Source of the DNA: Gammaproteobacteria bacterium
Lineage (GTDB): Bacteria; Pseudomonadota; Gammaproteobacteria; Arenicellales; Arenicellaceae
NCBI GenBank assembly: GCA_030426005.1
Contig: JAUHZM010000023.1
Coordinates: forward strand, 1-18,877
Reading direction: 5' to 3'
Length of the DNA stretch: 18,877 nt
Part shown: in pieces, positions 1 to 8,047 of the stretch
Position numbering within the stretch: position 1 is the first letter of the stretch
Layout of the letters: each line of letters starts with the position of its first letter
The notes under the pieces: model-generated
Databases searched by the model: none
What the model was told of the DNA's origin: nothing
Seen by the model: the letters and a program-made list of their open reading frames with translations, nothing else
Translations under genes and position numbers: made by a program

Positions 1-146
1 CACTTGGGCATCCCGTTGGCGCCAGCGGAGCGGTGATTCTTACCAAGCTTATTTACGAACTGCATCGCGTAGGCGGAAAGTACGGCTTAGCCACCTTGTG
101 TATTGGTGGTGGTCAAGGTATCGCAATGATTGTTGAGGCAGTCTAG
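1..146 (+). CDS. Acetyl-CoA acetyltransferase (thiolase), C-terminal fragment
   Basis: This is the 3' end of a thiolase gene whose start lies left of the window; the reading frame begins at base 3 and stops with TAG at 144-146. Forty-seven codons are visible. They carry two thiolase hallmarks: LGHPVGASGA near the start, with the active-site His in GHP (codon 9-11), and CIGGGQG near the end, with the active-site Cys at codon 99-101. The family catalyses reversible condensation of two acyl-CoA molecules, or thiolytic cleavage of 3-ketoacyl-CoA, in the cytoplasm. The visible part cannot separate a biosynthetic acetoacetyl-CoA thiolase (AtoB/PhaA type) from a beta-oxidation thiolase, although the ending GQGIAMIVEAV is more typical of the AtoB/PhaA side. 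It has no evident link to the alginate genes. Confidence 0.9.
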   Translation, partial: LGHPVGASGAVILTKLIYELHRVGGKYGLATLCIGGGQGIAMIVEAV

Positions 147-226
147 TTTGAAATGACCACGGAGGGCGTGGGTGCGAGTTCGTGCGACTGGTTGCACTTG
201 CTGACCAGAAAGCTCACAATTCGCGT

Positions 227-1249
227 ATGAGTAATCGCCCTCCTATTACAGCCCGGAATCCGCGTGTGGATTTGTTGCGCGGATGGCTTATTTTATTGGT
301 TATTGTCGGGCATATTGTGCTCGGCTCGGTGCATGAGCAGTTCGTGCGATATGCCATCTACGCATTTCATATGCCGCTGTTCATTGGCCTAACGGGGTAT
401 GTGTTGAATCCCGATAAACTTGCCAATAGTTCGTTATTTTCGGTTGGTGTGCGGTACTGGTGGCGGGTTGGTTTACCATTTTTAATCGCATTTTCTTTTT
501 TCACCGGAATTCTGTTTTTGCATGCGCAAGAGGAAATGCGCTTTAACTCTGATATGGTGCTGGGCTATCTGGTAACGCCGTACTACCACCTTTGGTTTGT
601 GCCGACGTTGATCCTTTGGGTGCTCGGTTTTTGGTTGCTACTCAAGTTGCGCTTTCCGCTGGTGCTGGCACTGCTCGGCAGTTTAGCGGTCACCGCAGTT
701 TGGAGTATGTTCGCCAGTGCCGCGCTGCCCGATCTCGTCGCGCTCCTGGTGAGCAAAAAGGTGGTCTACTTTTTCAGCTTTTTCTTACTGGGCGCATGGC
801 TGCGCACCGATGCGGGATCGCGCTGGTTGCGATCCGTGACCATGATTAACGTATTGCCACCTGCCGTTATTCTTATCAGTGCAGCAATTTACCTGATGCA
901 CATCGGGCCGGAAAAGTCGGTACTTAAGGGCGTAGCGTGGTTAATGATGAACTGCGTGTTGATTTTGATTAGCGTTAAGTGGATACAAGCGCATGTGTCG
1001 GTCAAGGCAAATAAGACAACCCAGCAGGGTCTAATTAACCACACATTGGTGGCTATGGGGCGTGTTTCCTTGCCAATATATCTGTGGCATGTAGTACCCA
1101 TGTTTCTGTTGAAAGGCTGGGACATCCATCAGACGCAGACCTGGCTCTATTATGTGGCCAGTGTGGTCGGTGTGAGTCTGATTGTGGCGATCTTGCTCAA
1201 AATGGAAGGCAAAAACAGGCTCACGGATAAGCTTGTTTACGGTAATTAG
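227..1249 (+). CDS. Acyltransferase 3 family integral membrane protein
   Basis: This is a roughly 340-residue polytopic protein of the acyltransferase-3 family (OafA/OpgC/NodX-like), which moves acyl groups such as acetyl or succinyl onto surface sugars from the inner membrane. Visible hallmarks are RVDLLRG followed by the first membrane helix with GH (H29), then FHMPLFIGLTGY (H48) and YHLWFVPTLI. About ten hydrophobic segments follow, and the C-terminus is basic. The substrate cannot be inferred. I chose the ATG at 227 because family members usually start just before the RxDxLRG motif. An in-frame GTG at 182 would add 15 residues; it has GGAGG at 161-165 but spaced too far away (about 16 bases), and 227 has no clear Shine-Dalgarno either, so the start is uncertain. 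Neighbours give no functional clue. Confidence 0.8.
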   Translation: MSNRPPITARNPRVDLLRGWLILLVIVGHIVLGSVHEQFVRYAIYAFHMPLFIGLTGYVLNPDKLANSSLFSVGVRYWWRVGLPFLIAFSFFTGILFLHAQEEMRFNSDMVLGYLVTPYYHLWFVPTLILWVLGFWLLLKLRFPLVLALLGSLAVTAVWSMFASAALPDLVALLVSKKVVYFFSFFLLGAWLRTDAGSRWLRSVTMINVLPPAVILISAAIYLMHIGPEKSVLKGVAWLMMNCVLILISVKWIQAHVSVKANKTTQQGLINHTLVAMGRVSLPIYLWHVVPMFLLKGWDIHQTQTWLYYVASVVGVSLIVAILLKMEGKNRLTDKLVYGN

Positions 1250-1518
1250 TGCCCCGTAAAGTAGGAATTAAGAATATAAAAAAAGCGCTTCGGTTTAGGG
1301 CCGAAGCGCTTAAAACAAACTAAATAGTGTAGGGGTGGGGTATATTTAGCTTGGTTTTCAAATGAAAAACAACATGTCTCAGCGGCTCGTTCATTCCGCG
1401 TCGACCCTTTCTTTATACCAAAAAAAAACTGACTTCACACGACTAATTTACAGCTGTAACGAAATTTTAATAAAATCGACGCTGATTCAAGACAGTTTGG
1501 CCGATGAAAGTTGAGTTA
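1250..1518. other. Intergenic region between convergent acyltransferase and greB
   Basis: This 269-bp AT-rich gap lies between two convergent genes. It contains an 11-bp perfect hairpin at 1283-1311 (listed separately), a run of nine A at 1420-1428, and a 12-bp perfect palindrome TTACAGCTGTAA at 1448-1459. TTTACA (1447-1452) and TAAAAT (1471-1476), 18 bp apart, resemble a rightward sigma-70 promoter pointing into the 3' end of greB. A 50-codon open frame at 1362-1514 lacks a ribosome binding site and similarity I recognise, so I do not call it a gene. Confidence 0.5.
1283..1311 (-). terminator. Intrinsic terminator, leftward (probably greB transcript)
   Basis: AAGCGCTTCGG (1283-1293) and CCGAAGCGCTT (1301-1311) form a perfect 11-bp stem with a 7-base loop. 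On the plus strand the stem is preceded by seven A (1278-1284), which reads as a T tract after the hairpin on the minus strand, so the orientation fits leftward transcription arriving from greB. The plus-strand flank (TAAAACAAAC) lacks a U run, so it is weaker as a terminator for the acyltransferase gene. It lies about 210 bp past the greB stop, implying a long 3' untranslated region. Confidence 0.75.
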
Positions 1519-2010
1519 TCAGGCGTAATCAATCTGTAAAATCACGTATTCAACTGGTTTGTCTGCGATATTGATGCTGACTTCATCGTCTACCTGTTTC
1601 TTTAACAGGGCTTTGGCCAAGGGCGAATCGATACTGATATCGCCTGCAGCGGTGTTGGTTTCATCGGGTCCGACAATCCGGTAGCGGTGAACTTTGCCTT
1701 GCTCATCCTCGAGTTCGACCCGTGCGCCAAAAAATATTCTGCTGCGATCCCCAACCTGAGACACGACTTGTAAATCTGGCATCCGCTTTTGCAAATAGCG
1801 TATGCGTCGATCAATCCCGGCCTGCTCTTTCTTGCGGTAGATGTACTCGGCATTTTCGCTGCGATCGCCCTCCGCGGCAGCGGCGGCAAGGGCGTCATTC
1901 ACGATGCGGCGCTTTGCCCAAAGCGCTTTGATTTCTTTCTCTAATGCCGCATAACCTTCGGGGGTTATGATGGCCGTTGATCGAGGTTGGGGAGGTCGCC
2001 AGCGACTCAT
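1519..2010 (-). CDS. greB: Transcription elongation factor GreB
   Basis: GreB enters the secondary channel of backtracked RNA polymerase and stimulates cleavage of the 3' end of the RNA so that elongation can resume. The 163-residue product matches the usual GreB length (E. coli about 158). It shows the two-part Gre fold: an N-terminal coiled coil carrying the acidic tip EGDRSENAEY, followed by the GreB-typical segment IYRKKEQAGIDRRIRYLQKRM, and a C-terminal FKBP-like domain with the family ending in DSPLAKALLKKQVDDEV. I chose the ATG at 2010 (MSRWRPP) because AAGGAG sits just upstream in the minus-strand leader. The longer frame from 2037 lacks such a site and adds nine residues unlike the family. 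It is divergent from recQ with an 84-bp gap. Confidence 0.93.
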   Translation of the reverse strand: MSRWRPPQPRSTAIITPEGYAALEKEIKALWAKRRIVNDALAAAAAEGDRSENAEYIYRKKEQAGIDRRIRYLQKRMPDLQVVSQVGDRSRIFFGARVELEDEQGKVHRYRIVGPDETNTAAGDISIDSPLAKALLKKQVDDEVSINIADKPVEYVILQIDYA

Positions 2011-2094
2011 AATTCTCCTTGAATACAGCGCGTGCAAACGGCATACTCGTGCTCCGATGAGCGCACTGAAACACTATCAATAATACGGATCGTT

Positions 2095-3888
2095 ATGATA
2101 AACCGTGCGGAAGAGATTTTAAAACACACCTTTGGCTACGCGGCTTTCCGTGGGCCACAACGCGACATCATTGACACCGTTTTAGCTGGGCGTGACGCGC
2201 TGGTGTTGATGCCAACCGGCGGTGGCAAGTCCCTGTGCTACCAGATACCTGGCTTAGTACGTCCTGGTATGGCGATAGTCGTGTCACCGCTGATAGCATT
2301 GATGCAGGATCAGGTCTCAGCATTACAGCAGCTGGGTATCCGAGCCGCCTATCTCAATTCGATGTTATCTCGTGAAGAGGCGGGTCAGACTCTACGTGCG
2401 ATCCATGAACAGGAGTTGGACGTGCTGTATATCGCGCCCGAGCGACTATTGCAGGACAGCACCTTAGATCGATTAATCAGTATTCCCATTTCCTTGATTG
2501 CTATTGATGAAGCACATTGCGTTTCTCAGTGGGGGCATGATTTTCGTGTCGATTACCTGGGGCTTAACGTGCTGCGTCATGCATTTCCTGGCGTCCCTAG
2601 AGTGGCACTGACTGCTACCGCAGATCAGCGCTCGCGCGACGAGATCGTTGAGCGTCTGGACCTCTACCAACCCGAAGTCTTTGTCAGTAGTTTTGATCGG
2701 CCAAATATTCGCTATGTGGTGAAAGGGAAGGGCGATGCTAAGTCTCAACTGTTGGCCTTTTTGCAGGATTTTAAATCACAAGCCGGCATCGTGTATTGCA
2801 TGTCGCGTAGCCGAGTTGATGGAATCGCTGCTTGGCTGGCAGGACGCGGTTTTAAGGCCCTGCCGTATCATGCTGGGCTAAGTACTGAAGAACGACAGTT
2901 ACACCAGCAACGATTTCTGCGCGAAGAGGGGGTCATCATGGTGGCAACCATCGCATTTGGCATGGGGATCGATAAGCCTGACGTACGCTTTGTGGCACAT
3001 CTGGATCTGCCGAAGAGCCTGGAAGCCTACTACCAGGAGACTGGTCGTGCAGGGCGCGATGGCCAAGCCAGTGTTGCCTGGATGGTGTATGGTCTGCAAG
3101 ACGTGGTGCGGATTGGCAAAATGGTTCAGGACTCCTCGGCGAATGAACAATTTAAACGTATTGAGCGCGCGAAAATCGATAGCCTGCTCGCATGGTGTGA
3201 GTCGACCACCTGCCGTCGCCGCGCGTTATTACGGTATTTCGGAGAAGAAACTGACACCGCCTGTGGCAATTGTGATGTCTGCCTGAATCCTCCCAAAACC
3301 TGGGATGCCACCGAAGCGGCACAAAAGTTGTTATCGAACATCTATCGTACCGGCCAGCGGTTTGGTACTGGTCACGTGATTGACGTGCTGCGTGGTAAAA
3401 ACACCGATAAGGTCGCGCAATTTGGGCATCATAGTTTGAGTACATTCGGGATCGGTGCTGATCTGGGTGATCAGCAGTGGCGGTCGATTATTCGCCAGCT
3501 CATTGTGCAAGGGTATTTGACGGTAAATGAGCAAGCATACGGTGCGATCCAGTTAACCGAAAAAGCGCGTGGACTCTTGCGTGGTGAGGTTGCGCTATTC
3601 TTACGCCAGGATGCGATCAACGTAAAACCGAGTCGACCACGCCGAGCAGCGACACAAGTCCCCGTGGCCGATAATGATCTCTGGGAAGCACTTAAAGCAT
3701 GTCGAAAAGAGCTCGCTGACGCGCTGGGTGTGCCGCCATTTCATGTGTTTCATGATGCGACGTTGATGGAAATGATGGAGTATCGACCTTCCGACGAGCA
3801 CGAGCTGCTGTCGATCAATGGCGTCGGTCAGGTCAAACTTGAAAAATTTGGCCGAGAATTTTTGGACGTTATCGCTGAATTCACTTAA
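2095..3888 (+). CDS. recQ: ATP-dependent DNA helicase RecQ
   Basis: RecQ is a 3'-5' DNA helicase of the RecF recombination pathway that unwinds forks, gaps and recombination intermediates. The 597-residue product has all domains. Walker A is PTGGGKS at about 40-46, the DEAH box 138-141 is followed by the RecQ-specific aromatic-rich loop (CVSQWGHDFR), and motif VI is QETGRAGRDG. Next comes a zinc-binding module with C373, C390, C393 and C396, the same spacing as in E. coli RecQ. A winged helix follows, and a C-terminal HRDC domain spans about 525-595. I chose the ATG at 2095 because MINRAEEILKHTFGY aligns with the normal RecQ start; the earlier in-frame start at 2032 would add 21 unlikely residues. 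The Shine-Dalgarno is weak. It is convergent with the GntR gene, with a 20-bp gap and no clear terminator. Confidence 0.95.
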   Translation: MINRAEEILKHTFGYAAFRGPQRDIIDTVLAGRDALVLMPTGGGKSLCYQIPGLVRPGMAIVVSPLIALMQDQVSALQQLGIRAAYLNSMLSREEAGQTLRAIHEQELDVLYIAPERLLQDSTLDRLISIPISLIAIDEAHCVSQWGHDFRVDYLGLNVLRHAFPGVPRVALTATADQRSRDEIVERLDLYQPEVFVSSFDRPNIRYVVKGKGDAKSQLLAFLQDFKSQAGIVYCMSRSRVDGIAAWLAGRGFKALPYHAGLSTEERQLHQQRFLREEGVIMVATIAFGMGIDKPDVRFVAHLDLPKSLEAYYQETGRAGRDGQASVAWMVYGLQDVVRIGKMVQDSSANEQFKRIERAKIDSLLAWCESTTCRRRALLRYFGEETDTACGNCDVCLNPPKTWDATEAAQKLLSNIYRTGQRFGTGHVIDVLRGKNTDKVAQFGHHSLSTFGIGADLGDQQWRSIIRQLIVQGYLTVNEQAYGAIQLTEKARGLLRGEVALFLRQDAINVKPSRPRRAATQVPVADNDLWEALKACRKELADALGVPPFHVFHDATLMEMMEYRPSDEHELLSINGVGQVKLEKFGREFLDVIAEFT

Positions 3889-3908
3889 TTCTATAGCACG
3901 AGTGCACG

Positions 3909-4661
3909 CTAAAAGTTGACAACTTCGCCAATAGAGAATCGTTCTCTAAGTTGAGCGGCTTTGCGACGGGTCTCTTCAACGGCTTCGCGTTCAGATGCAT
4001 CGTGCATAGCTTCTAATAAGTCGGAGAAGTGACTGCGCATCGCGCGCCGTGCATCCGATGCATTGCCAGCAGCAATCGCGTCATAAATAGCGGTATGGTC
4101 AGCAATCCGAGTGCTGGCGTCTGCGGCACAGACAGACTGGTGAGCATGGTGGATGTAATCGATGTTTTCTTGAATATCCCACAGGTACTCGATTTGCTTC
4201 ATGATGACGCGGTTGTGTGTTGCGACCGCAATGATCTTATGAAATCGTCGATCAGCACCTGAGGAAGAGATGTCTTCAACACCTTCAGCTTCTAGGTCTC
4301 GTAATGCTGCGGCAAGTTCCTTTAATTCGTCTTCGGTGATCATTCTAGCGGCCAGGGCCGCAGCTTCGCCTTCGATCAGTACGCGTGCCTCTAGGAGTTC
4401 GAAGGCACTAATGCCTCGACTAAAATCATCATTAGTCGGATTGTTATCTAATACATAAACACCCGAATTGGGTTTCACGGCTACTTTTTCTTTTGCTTCC
4501 AATGCGATTATCGCTTCGCGAATAGTGGGGCGGCTCACGTTGAAGCGCTCGGACAATTCGCGTTCAGTCGGCAATCGACTGCCCACGGGGAACTCCCCTG
4601 ATTGAATCAAGCTGGAGATTTCTTTGAATACTGAGAGATAAAGTCGTTTTTTGCTGGCCAT
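3909..4661 (-). CDS. GntR/FadR-family regulator, probable repressor of the alginate locus
   Basis: This is a 250-residue regulator of the FadR subgroup of GntR proteins. The N-terminal winged helix-turn-helix (about 7-72) has the family signature LPTERELSERFNVSRPTIREAI with a GVYV wing. The FCD effector domain (about 86-235) holds likely metal ligands D137, H141, H189 and H211 in the usual pattern (DxxFH, then H before an AI..G segment, then SHF). FCD regulators of uronate genes (ExuR, UxuR and relatives) bind sugar-acid intermediates, so KDG, DEH or a uronate is a reasonable inducer; that is inference. It is divergent from the TonB receptor gene across a 328-bp control region. A candidate operator 55 bp before its own start suggests autoregulation. 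Its Shine-Dalgarno is poor. The DNA-binding role is sure from family; the regulon is inferred from position. Confidence 0.85.
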   Translation of the reverse strand: MASKKRLYLSVFKEISSLIQSGEFPVGSRLPTERELSERFNVSRPTIREAIIALEAKEKVAVKPNSGVYVLDNNPTNDDFSRGISAFELLEARVLIEGEAAALAARMITEDELKELAAALRDLEAEGVEDISSSGADRRFHKIIAVATHNRVIMKQIEYLWDIQENIDYIHHAHQSVCAADASTRIADHTAIYDAIAAGNASDARRAMRSHFSDLLEAMHDASEREAVEETRRKAAQLRERFSIGEVVNF

Positions 4662-4715
4662 GGTATTCGCAATCCGTCGGAACTTAATAGGCTAACTATA
4701 GCACCAAGCTGGGTG

Positions 4716-4726
4716 TTGTAAGACAA
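4716..4726. promoter_or_regulatory. Candidate FadR-type operator 1
   Basis: TTGTAAGACAA is a TTGT-AAG-ACAA inverted repeat that fits the FadR-subfamily pattern TnGTnnnACnA. It lies 55 bp upstream of the minus-strand regulator start, a suitable place for autoregulation. The same word recurs twice more in this control region. Confidence 0.5.
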
Positions 4727-4851
4727 TTTCTTTATAAATCTTGTTATTTTGTTTGACATTATGCTGTGCAAAACGTCAATTAACTTAGATAAAGTAGGTC
4801 GTAAACTCCCATAACGCAATGATATTGCTATGTGTTTTTAGAACCATCTTT

Positions 4852-4862
4852 TTGTAAAACAA
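4852..4862. promoter_or_regulatory. Candidate FadR-type operator 2
   Basis: TTGTAAAACAA differs from operator 1 by one base in the central spacer and keeps perfect TTGT/ACAA arms. It lies 127 bp before the TonB receptor start, just upstream of the phased repeats and the weak promoter candidate. Confidence 0.5.
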
Positions 4863-4884
4863 TATTGTATTACTATCTATTCAT

Positions 4885-4937
4885 TAATTGTTTGATTATT
4901 AGTTGTAATTGTTTGAATATTTTGTCAGTATTGTTTG
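4885..4937. repeat. Helically phased ATTGTTTG direct repeats
   Basis: TAATTGTTTGA occurs at 4885-4895 and again at 4906-4916, exactly 21 bp apart. A third shorter copy, TATTGTTTG, is at 4929-4937, 22 bp further on. A spacing of two helical turns puts all copies on one DNA face, which suits either cooperative binding of a second regulator or intrinsic curvature next to the receptor promoter. Confidence 0.45.
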
Positions 4938-4954
4938 CGCTATCGGAGGATGGC

Positions 4955-4965
4955 ATGTAAGACAA
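4955..4965. promoter_or_regulatory. Candidate FadR-type operator 3
   Basis: ATGTAAGACAA matches operator 1 at ten of eleven positions; one outer base of the left arm is changed. It lies only 24 bp before the TonB receptor ATG, so it is probably downstream of the transcription start, where bound protein would block elongation or initiation. Confidence 0.45.
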
Positions 4966-4989
4966 AAATACAACAACGAGAATAAGACA

Positions 4990-7986
4990 ATGACATCAAA
5001 CACGAGGAGAGTCGCGCAGCCGGGATGTGGGCTGTGGGCTAATAAAACAGTGGTTGCGAGTGCGATCACTGCGATGCTTGGGGTTTCCCATGCAACCACA
5101 TCACTGGCTCAGTCTGAAACTTCGGAGAGCGGCAATCGGGTACTGGAAGAAGTTGTCGTTACCGGGATTCGCGGCTCACTCAAAGGCGCATTAGATGAAA
5201 AGCGTCAAGCCGACAACTTGGTCGAAGTGATTCGCGCCGAGGACATTGGTAAGTTGCCGGATCAGAATTTGGCTGAAGTACTCGAAAATGTAACGGGAAT
5301 TCAAATTACGCGTGAAGCAGGTGTTGGCACCGGTGTACAGATTCGCGGTACCAATGCCAACCGAACTGAAATCAATGGCGTGTCCACAGTGGGCTCAGGT
5401 TCTGGTCGTAGTGGCATTGATTTCGAAGACGTGTCTGCTGCCATTATTGCCGCAGTCGAGGTAACCAAGGCGCCTGAAGCAAAGACCATTGAAGGTTCCG
5501 TTGGTGGCACGATTAATCTACGCACGATTAGACCGCTAGAGCTCCAAGAGCCGCTGGCAGTGGTTCGAGTTCAGGGCGAGAACAGCAGCCTATCAACCGA
5601 CAGCACGTTCACACCACGCTTGTCTGGCACCTATGGAACCAACTGGGAAAATGACTCAGGTAGCTGGGGCATTGTTGCCAGTGCAAGTTATGCTGAGCAG
5701 GACGTATCCGCGTTTCGTCCGCGGGTTGACCGAGACAATTTAGTCACCGCGGACAGTGGCGCGGCAAGTGCGCAAAGCTTTGATTTTTTACCAATTCAAT
5801 TTCTGATTCAGGACTACGATAATTTCGAGTACGAGACTACCAACTTTGCGGGAACGCTCGAATGGGCACCTAACGACGATATTAAGTTCTATCTCGATGC
5901 GGTGATTAATGATCAGGAGCGTTTGCAGGAAAGCTCACGTATCCAAGCATCTGGAATCTCAGACCTGCGAAATGACGCTGCCCCAAGCACTTTTGAGACC
6001 ATCGATTTTGGATCATTAGAAGGGTCCAATGGCGTGCAAAATCTAGGTTCTATTCAGGCAGCCCTAACCGGCATCATTCCTATTGAGGAAGGTGGTGGAG
6101 ATGGCAATTTACGTTTTTCAGGCGATACCGGGTCGCGTATATCAGAAAGTCAGATTTTCCGTTTAGGTACCGACTGGCAGATCACTGAGCGATTAAATGC
6201 CCAGTTCGAAGTTTCAAGCTCGAGCAACGATACGACCACGCCAAGTTTTAACACCACGTTGAACTTTATCAACCCAAATGCGCCTACGAATTCTTCTAAC
6301 GAGAATGGTACCCCGTTCGTTTACGACTTAACTGGTGGTTCTCTGACTTGGGGAATTGCGCAAAATGCTGAGGGCGGACCATCAACCGCACAACTGCTGG
6401 ACCCAGCGAATGTGGTATTGCGTGATGTGCAACAGTCTCAGAATCGCGCGGAGAACGCGGAAGATGCATTCCGTGCAGATTTTACCCTCGATTTAGATTG
6501 GTCGGGCGTCACTTCCTTAGATTTCGGTTTCCGCCGCAACGAGACATCGAGTTTGCGTGACCAAATCACGTCAAGCGTGGGTTTGAGATCCCTGGATGAT
6601 TCGCCGCGCGGGAACCTTTTCTCCAGTGTGCTGACCACGGGGCCAAATAACTTCAACGAGGCCGATGGTCGTGCATTGTACGTGCCGGATTTTCTGGTGA
6701 TTGATCCAGAATTAGTAAATTCAGACCCGCAAGCCGTGCTCGCTGTTTTAAATGCAGCGATTGCTGCCAACAATGCAGTGACTGGTTCGGACCGAGAGCC
6801 GATCAGTTCACCAACCTCCAGTACCAGTGCTTTCTTCGACATCGAAGAAGAGACCAATGCATTGTATGCACAGGCAAATTTTGAGGCCGGTATTTTTCGA
6901 GGTAACGTGGGCTTAAGATATGTTGAAACTGATATTACGTCGAATGCGTTCTCTGAGTTGAACGGTGTGGTGTCTCCAACTTCGTCCACGAGTTCTTATG
7001 ATTTTGTGTTGCCGCGTATTAACCTGGCAGCAAACGTTCGAGATGATCTGGTCGTACGCGCTGGTTGGGGGAAAGACATACGTCGTCCTAACTTTGACGA
7101 TTTATCTTCAGCATTTACCTTCAGTACCAGCCCCAATCCGGCAGTCGAATTAGGTAATCCAGCGCTTGAACCAGAAGAGGTTACGTCATTTGATATCTCT
7201 GCGGAATGGTACTTTGCACCTTCGAGTGTTTTTAGCGTGGGTTATTTCAATAAAAAACGTACCGGTCTGTTTGTGCGTAATGATGAGAGTCCATTTGAAG
7301 ACCCGGTTACCGGTTTTCGCGACATTACTGATCCGTGTGAGCAAGGGGGTATCTTCAATCCGATTGCTGATATCAACGTATTCGGTCCTGTGGGAGTTGG
7401 AGTCTGCGTGCCGTCATCGCAAACGATTAATGGCGCTGGCGAGACAACGCAAGAAGGCTTTGAATTCGCATTTCAATATGATCTGGCTGACTTCGAAGAT
7501 CAACTTGGTTGGGCTTCCGGTTTTGGTGTGATCGCCAATTACACGATTCAAGAATTCAGTGGTGGTGATTCTTACCTAGATGCCACAAGTCGTGCTAGTG
7601 CGGTATTTGAAGCGCTTGGTAATACGGATGTGGATTTGCGCGCACAGTTGATCGACTTATCTGAGAACTCTTATAACATCACGCTGTACTACGAAAAGTA
7701 CGGTCTCTCAGCGCGAATGCGGTACACATGGCGCGAAGCATATCGTTCAACCGACTTTGGTAGCACCTCGAGTTTCCCATGGGGCTTTCCAGTCGTGCAA
7801 GAAGACCGTGGTCAGTTGAATGCGAGTATCAGCTATGACGTGTCAGACAACCTAAATATCGGGATTGAGGCCGTTAATCTGACTGAGGAAGAAGTGACGC
7901 AATCGTGTGTGAATGAAGGTGCATTGCTGTGCTTTCAAGGCTTAACGGATCGTCGAATCACGATTGGTGCGACGTATCGATTCTAA
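4990..7986 (+). CDS. TonB-dependent outer-membrane receptor, probable oligoalginate importer
   Basis: This 998-residue outer-membrane receptor takes up ligand with energy from the TonB-ExbBD system. An N-terminal export signal (basic start, hydrophobic stretch about 20-40, Ala-rich end near SLAQ) is followed by a TonB box LEEVVVT (52-58). The plug domain (about 60-200) carries DNLVEVIRAEDIGKLPDQNLAE and the VTGIQITRE segment, typical of the Xanthomonas/Caulobacter-type sugar receptors (the TIGR01782-like group). The rest is a 22-strand barrel ending in the terminal aromatic YRF. Ligand assignment rests on context: alginate lyases follow and a FadR regulator precedes it. No SusD partner is present, as is normal outside Bacteroidetes. 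I chose the ATG at 4990 since it leads straight into the signal peptide; an upstream start at 4909 would bury it. A strong terminator follows directly. Confidence 0.9.
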   Translation: MTSNTRRVAQPGCGLWANKTVVASAITAMLGVSHATTSLAQSETSESGNRVLEEVVVTGIRGSLKGALDEKRQADNLVEVIRAEDIGKLPDQNLAEVLENVTGIQITREAGVGTGVQIRGTNANRTEINGVSTVGSGSGRSGIDFEDVSAAIIAAVEVTKAPEAKTIEGSVGGTINLRTIRPLELQEPLAVVRVQGENSSLSTDSTFTPRLSGTYGTNWENDSGSWGIVASASYAEQDVSAFRPRVDRDNLVTADSGAASAQSFDFLPIQFLIQDYDNFEYETTNFAGTLEWAPNDDIKFYLDAVINDQERLQESSRIQASGISDLRNDAAPSTFETIDFGSLEGSNGVQNLGSIQAALTGIIPIEEGGGDGNLRFSGDTGSRISESQIFRLGTDWQITERLNAQFEVSSSSNDTTTPSFNTTLNFINPNAPTNSSNENGTPFVYDLTGGSLTWGIAQNAEGGPSTAQLLDPANVVLRDVQQSQNRAENAEDAFRADFTLDLDWSGVTSLDFGFRRNETSSLRDQITSSVGLRSLDDSPRGNLFSSVLTTGPNNFNEADGRALYVPDFLVIDPELVNSDPQAVLAVLNAAIAANNAVTGSDREPISSPTSSTSAFFDIEEETNALYAQANFEAGIFRGNVGLRYVETDITSNAFSELNGVVSPTSSTSSYDFVLPRINLAANVRDDLVVRAGWGKDIRRPNFDDLSSAFTFSTSPNPAVELGNPALEPEEVTSFDISAEWYFAPSSVFSVGYFNKKRTGLFVRNDESPFEDPVTGFRDITDPCEQGGIFNPIADINVFGPVGVGVCVPSSQTINGAGETTQEGFEFAFQYDLADFEDQLGWASGFGVIANYTIQEFSGGDSYLDATSRASAVFEALGNTDVDLRAQLIDLSENSYNITLYYEKYGLSARMRYTWREAYRSTDFGSTSSFPWGFPVVQEDRGQLNASISYDVSDNLNIGIEAVNLTEEEVTQSCVNEGALLCFQGLTDRRITIGATYRF

Positions 7987-8005
7987 TCGTTCGATGTGAG
8001 CCTAG

Positions 8006-8047
8006 GCAAAAGGGTGTCGTGGTCATGGTGGCACCCTTTTGCTTTTT
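8006..8047 (+). terminator. Intrinsic terminator after the TonB receptor gene
   Basis: GCAAAAGGGTG (8006-8016) pairs perfectly with CACCCTTTTGC (8032-8042), and the stem can extend inward by a G-U and a C-G pair. It is followed by TTTTT (8043-8047). It stands 20 bp past the receptor stop and about 54 bp before the PL6 start, so it separates receptor transcription from the lyase genes or allows only partial read-through. Confidence 0.88.

Larger units (their letters stand above)
4662..4989. promoter_or_regulatory. Divergent AT-rich control region of the alginate locus
   Basis: This 328-bp non-coding region between the FadR-type regulator and the TonB receptor should contain both promoters. 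It holds three copies of an 11-bp FadR-type motif and a set of ATTGTTTG repeats spaced 21-22 bp apart, all listed separately. TTGATT (4892-4897), a 17-bp spacer and GAATAT (4915-4920) form one weak rightward promoter candidate. TTGACA at 4753-4758 is a good -35 box but has no convincing -10 at normal spacing. No gene is visible here. Confidence 0.7.

Noticed and set aside
182..226. GTG start at 182 for the acyltransferase.
   Set aside because: The extra 15 residues are unlike the family, and the GGAGG is too far from the codon; kept only as an alternative.
1362..1514. A 50-codon plus-strand open frame starting MKNNMSQRL in the acyltransferase/greB gap.
   Set aside because: No Shine-Dalgarno, low-complexity AT-rich codons and a run of A; no recognisable domain. 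More likely non-coding.
4753..4758. TTGACA as the -35 box of the receptor promoter.
   Set aside because: No acceptable -10 box at 16-18 bp, and it lies over 200 bp before the start codon.
6438..6989. A 183-codon minus-strand frame inside the TonB receptor gene.
   Set aside because: It is fully antisense to a clear receptor gene, has no family motif, and looks like a codon-bias shadow.
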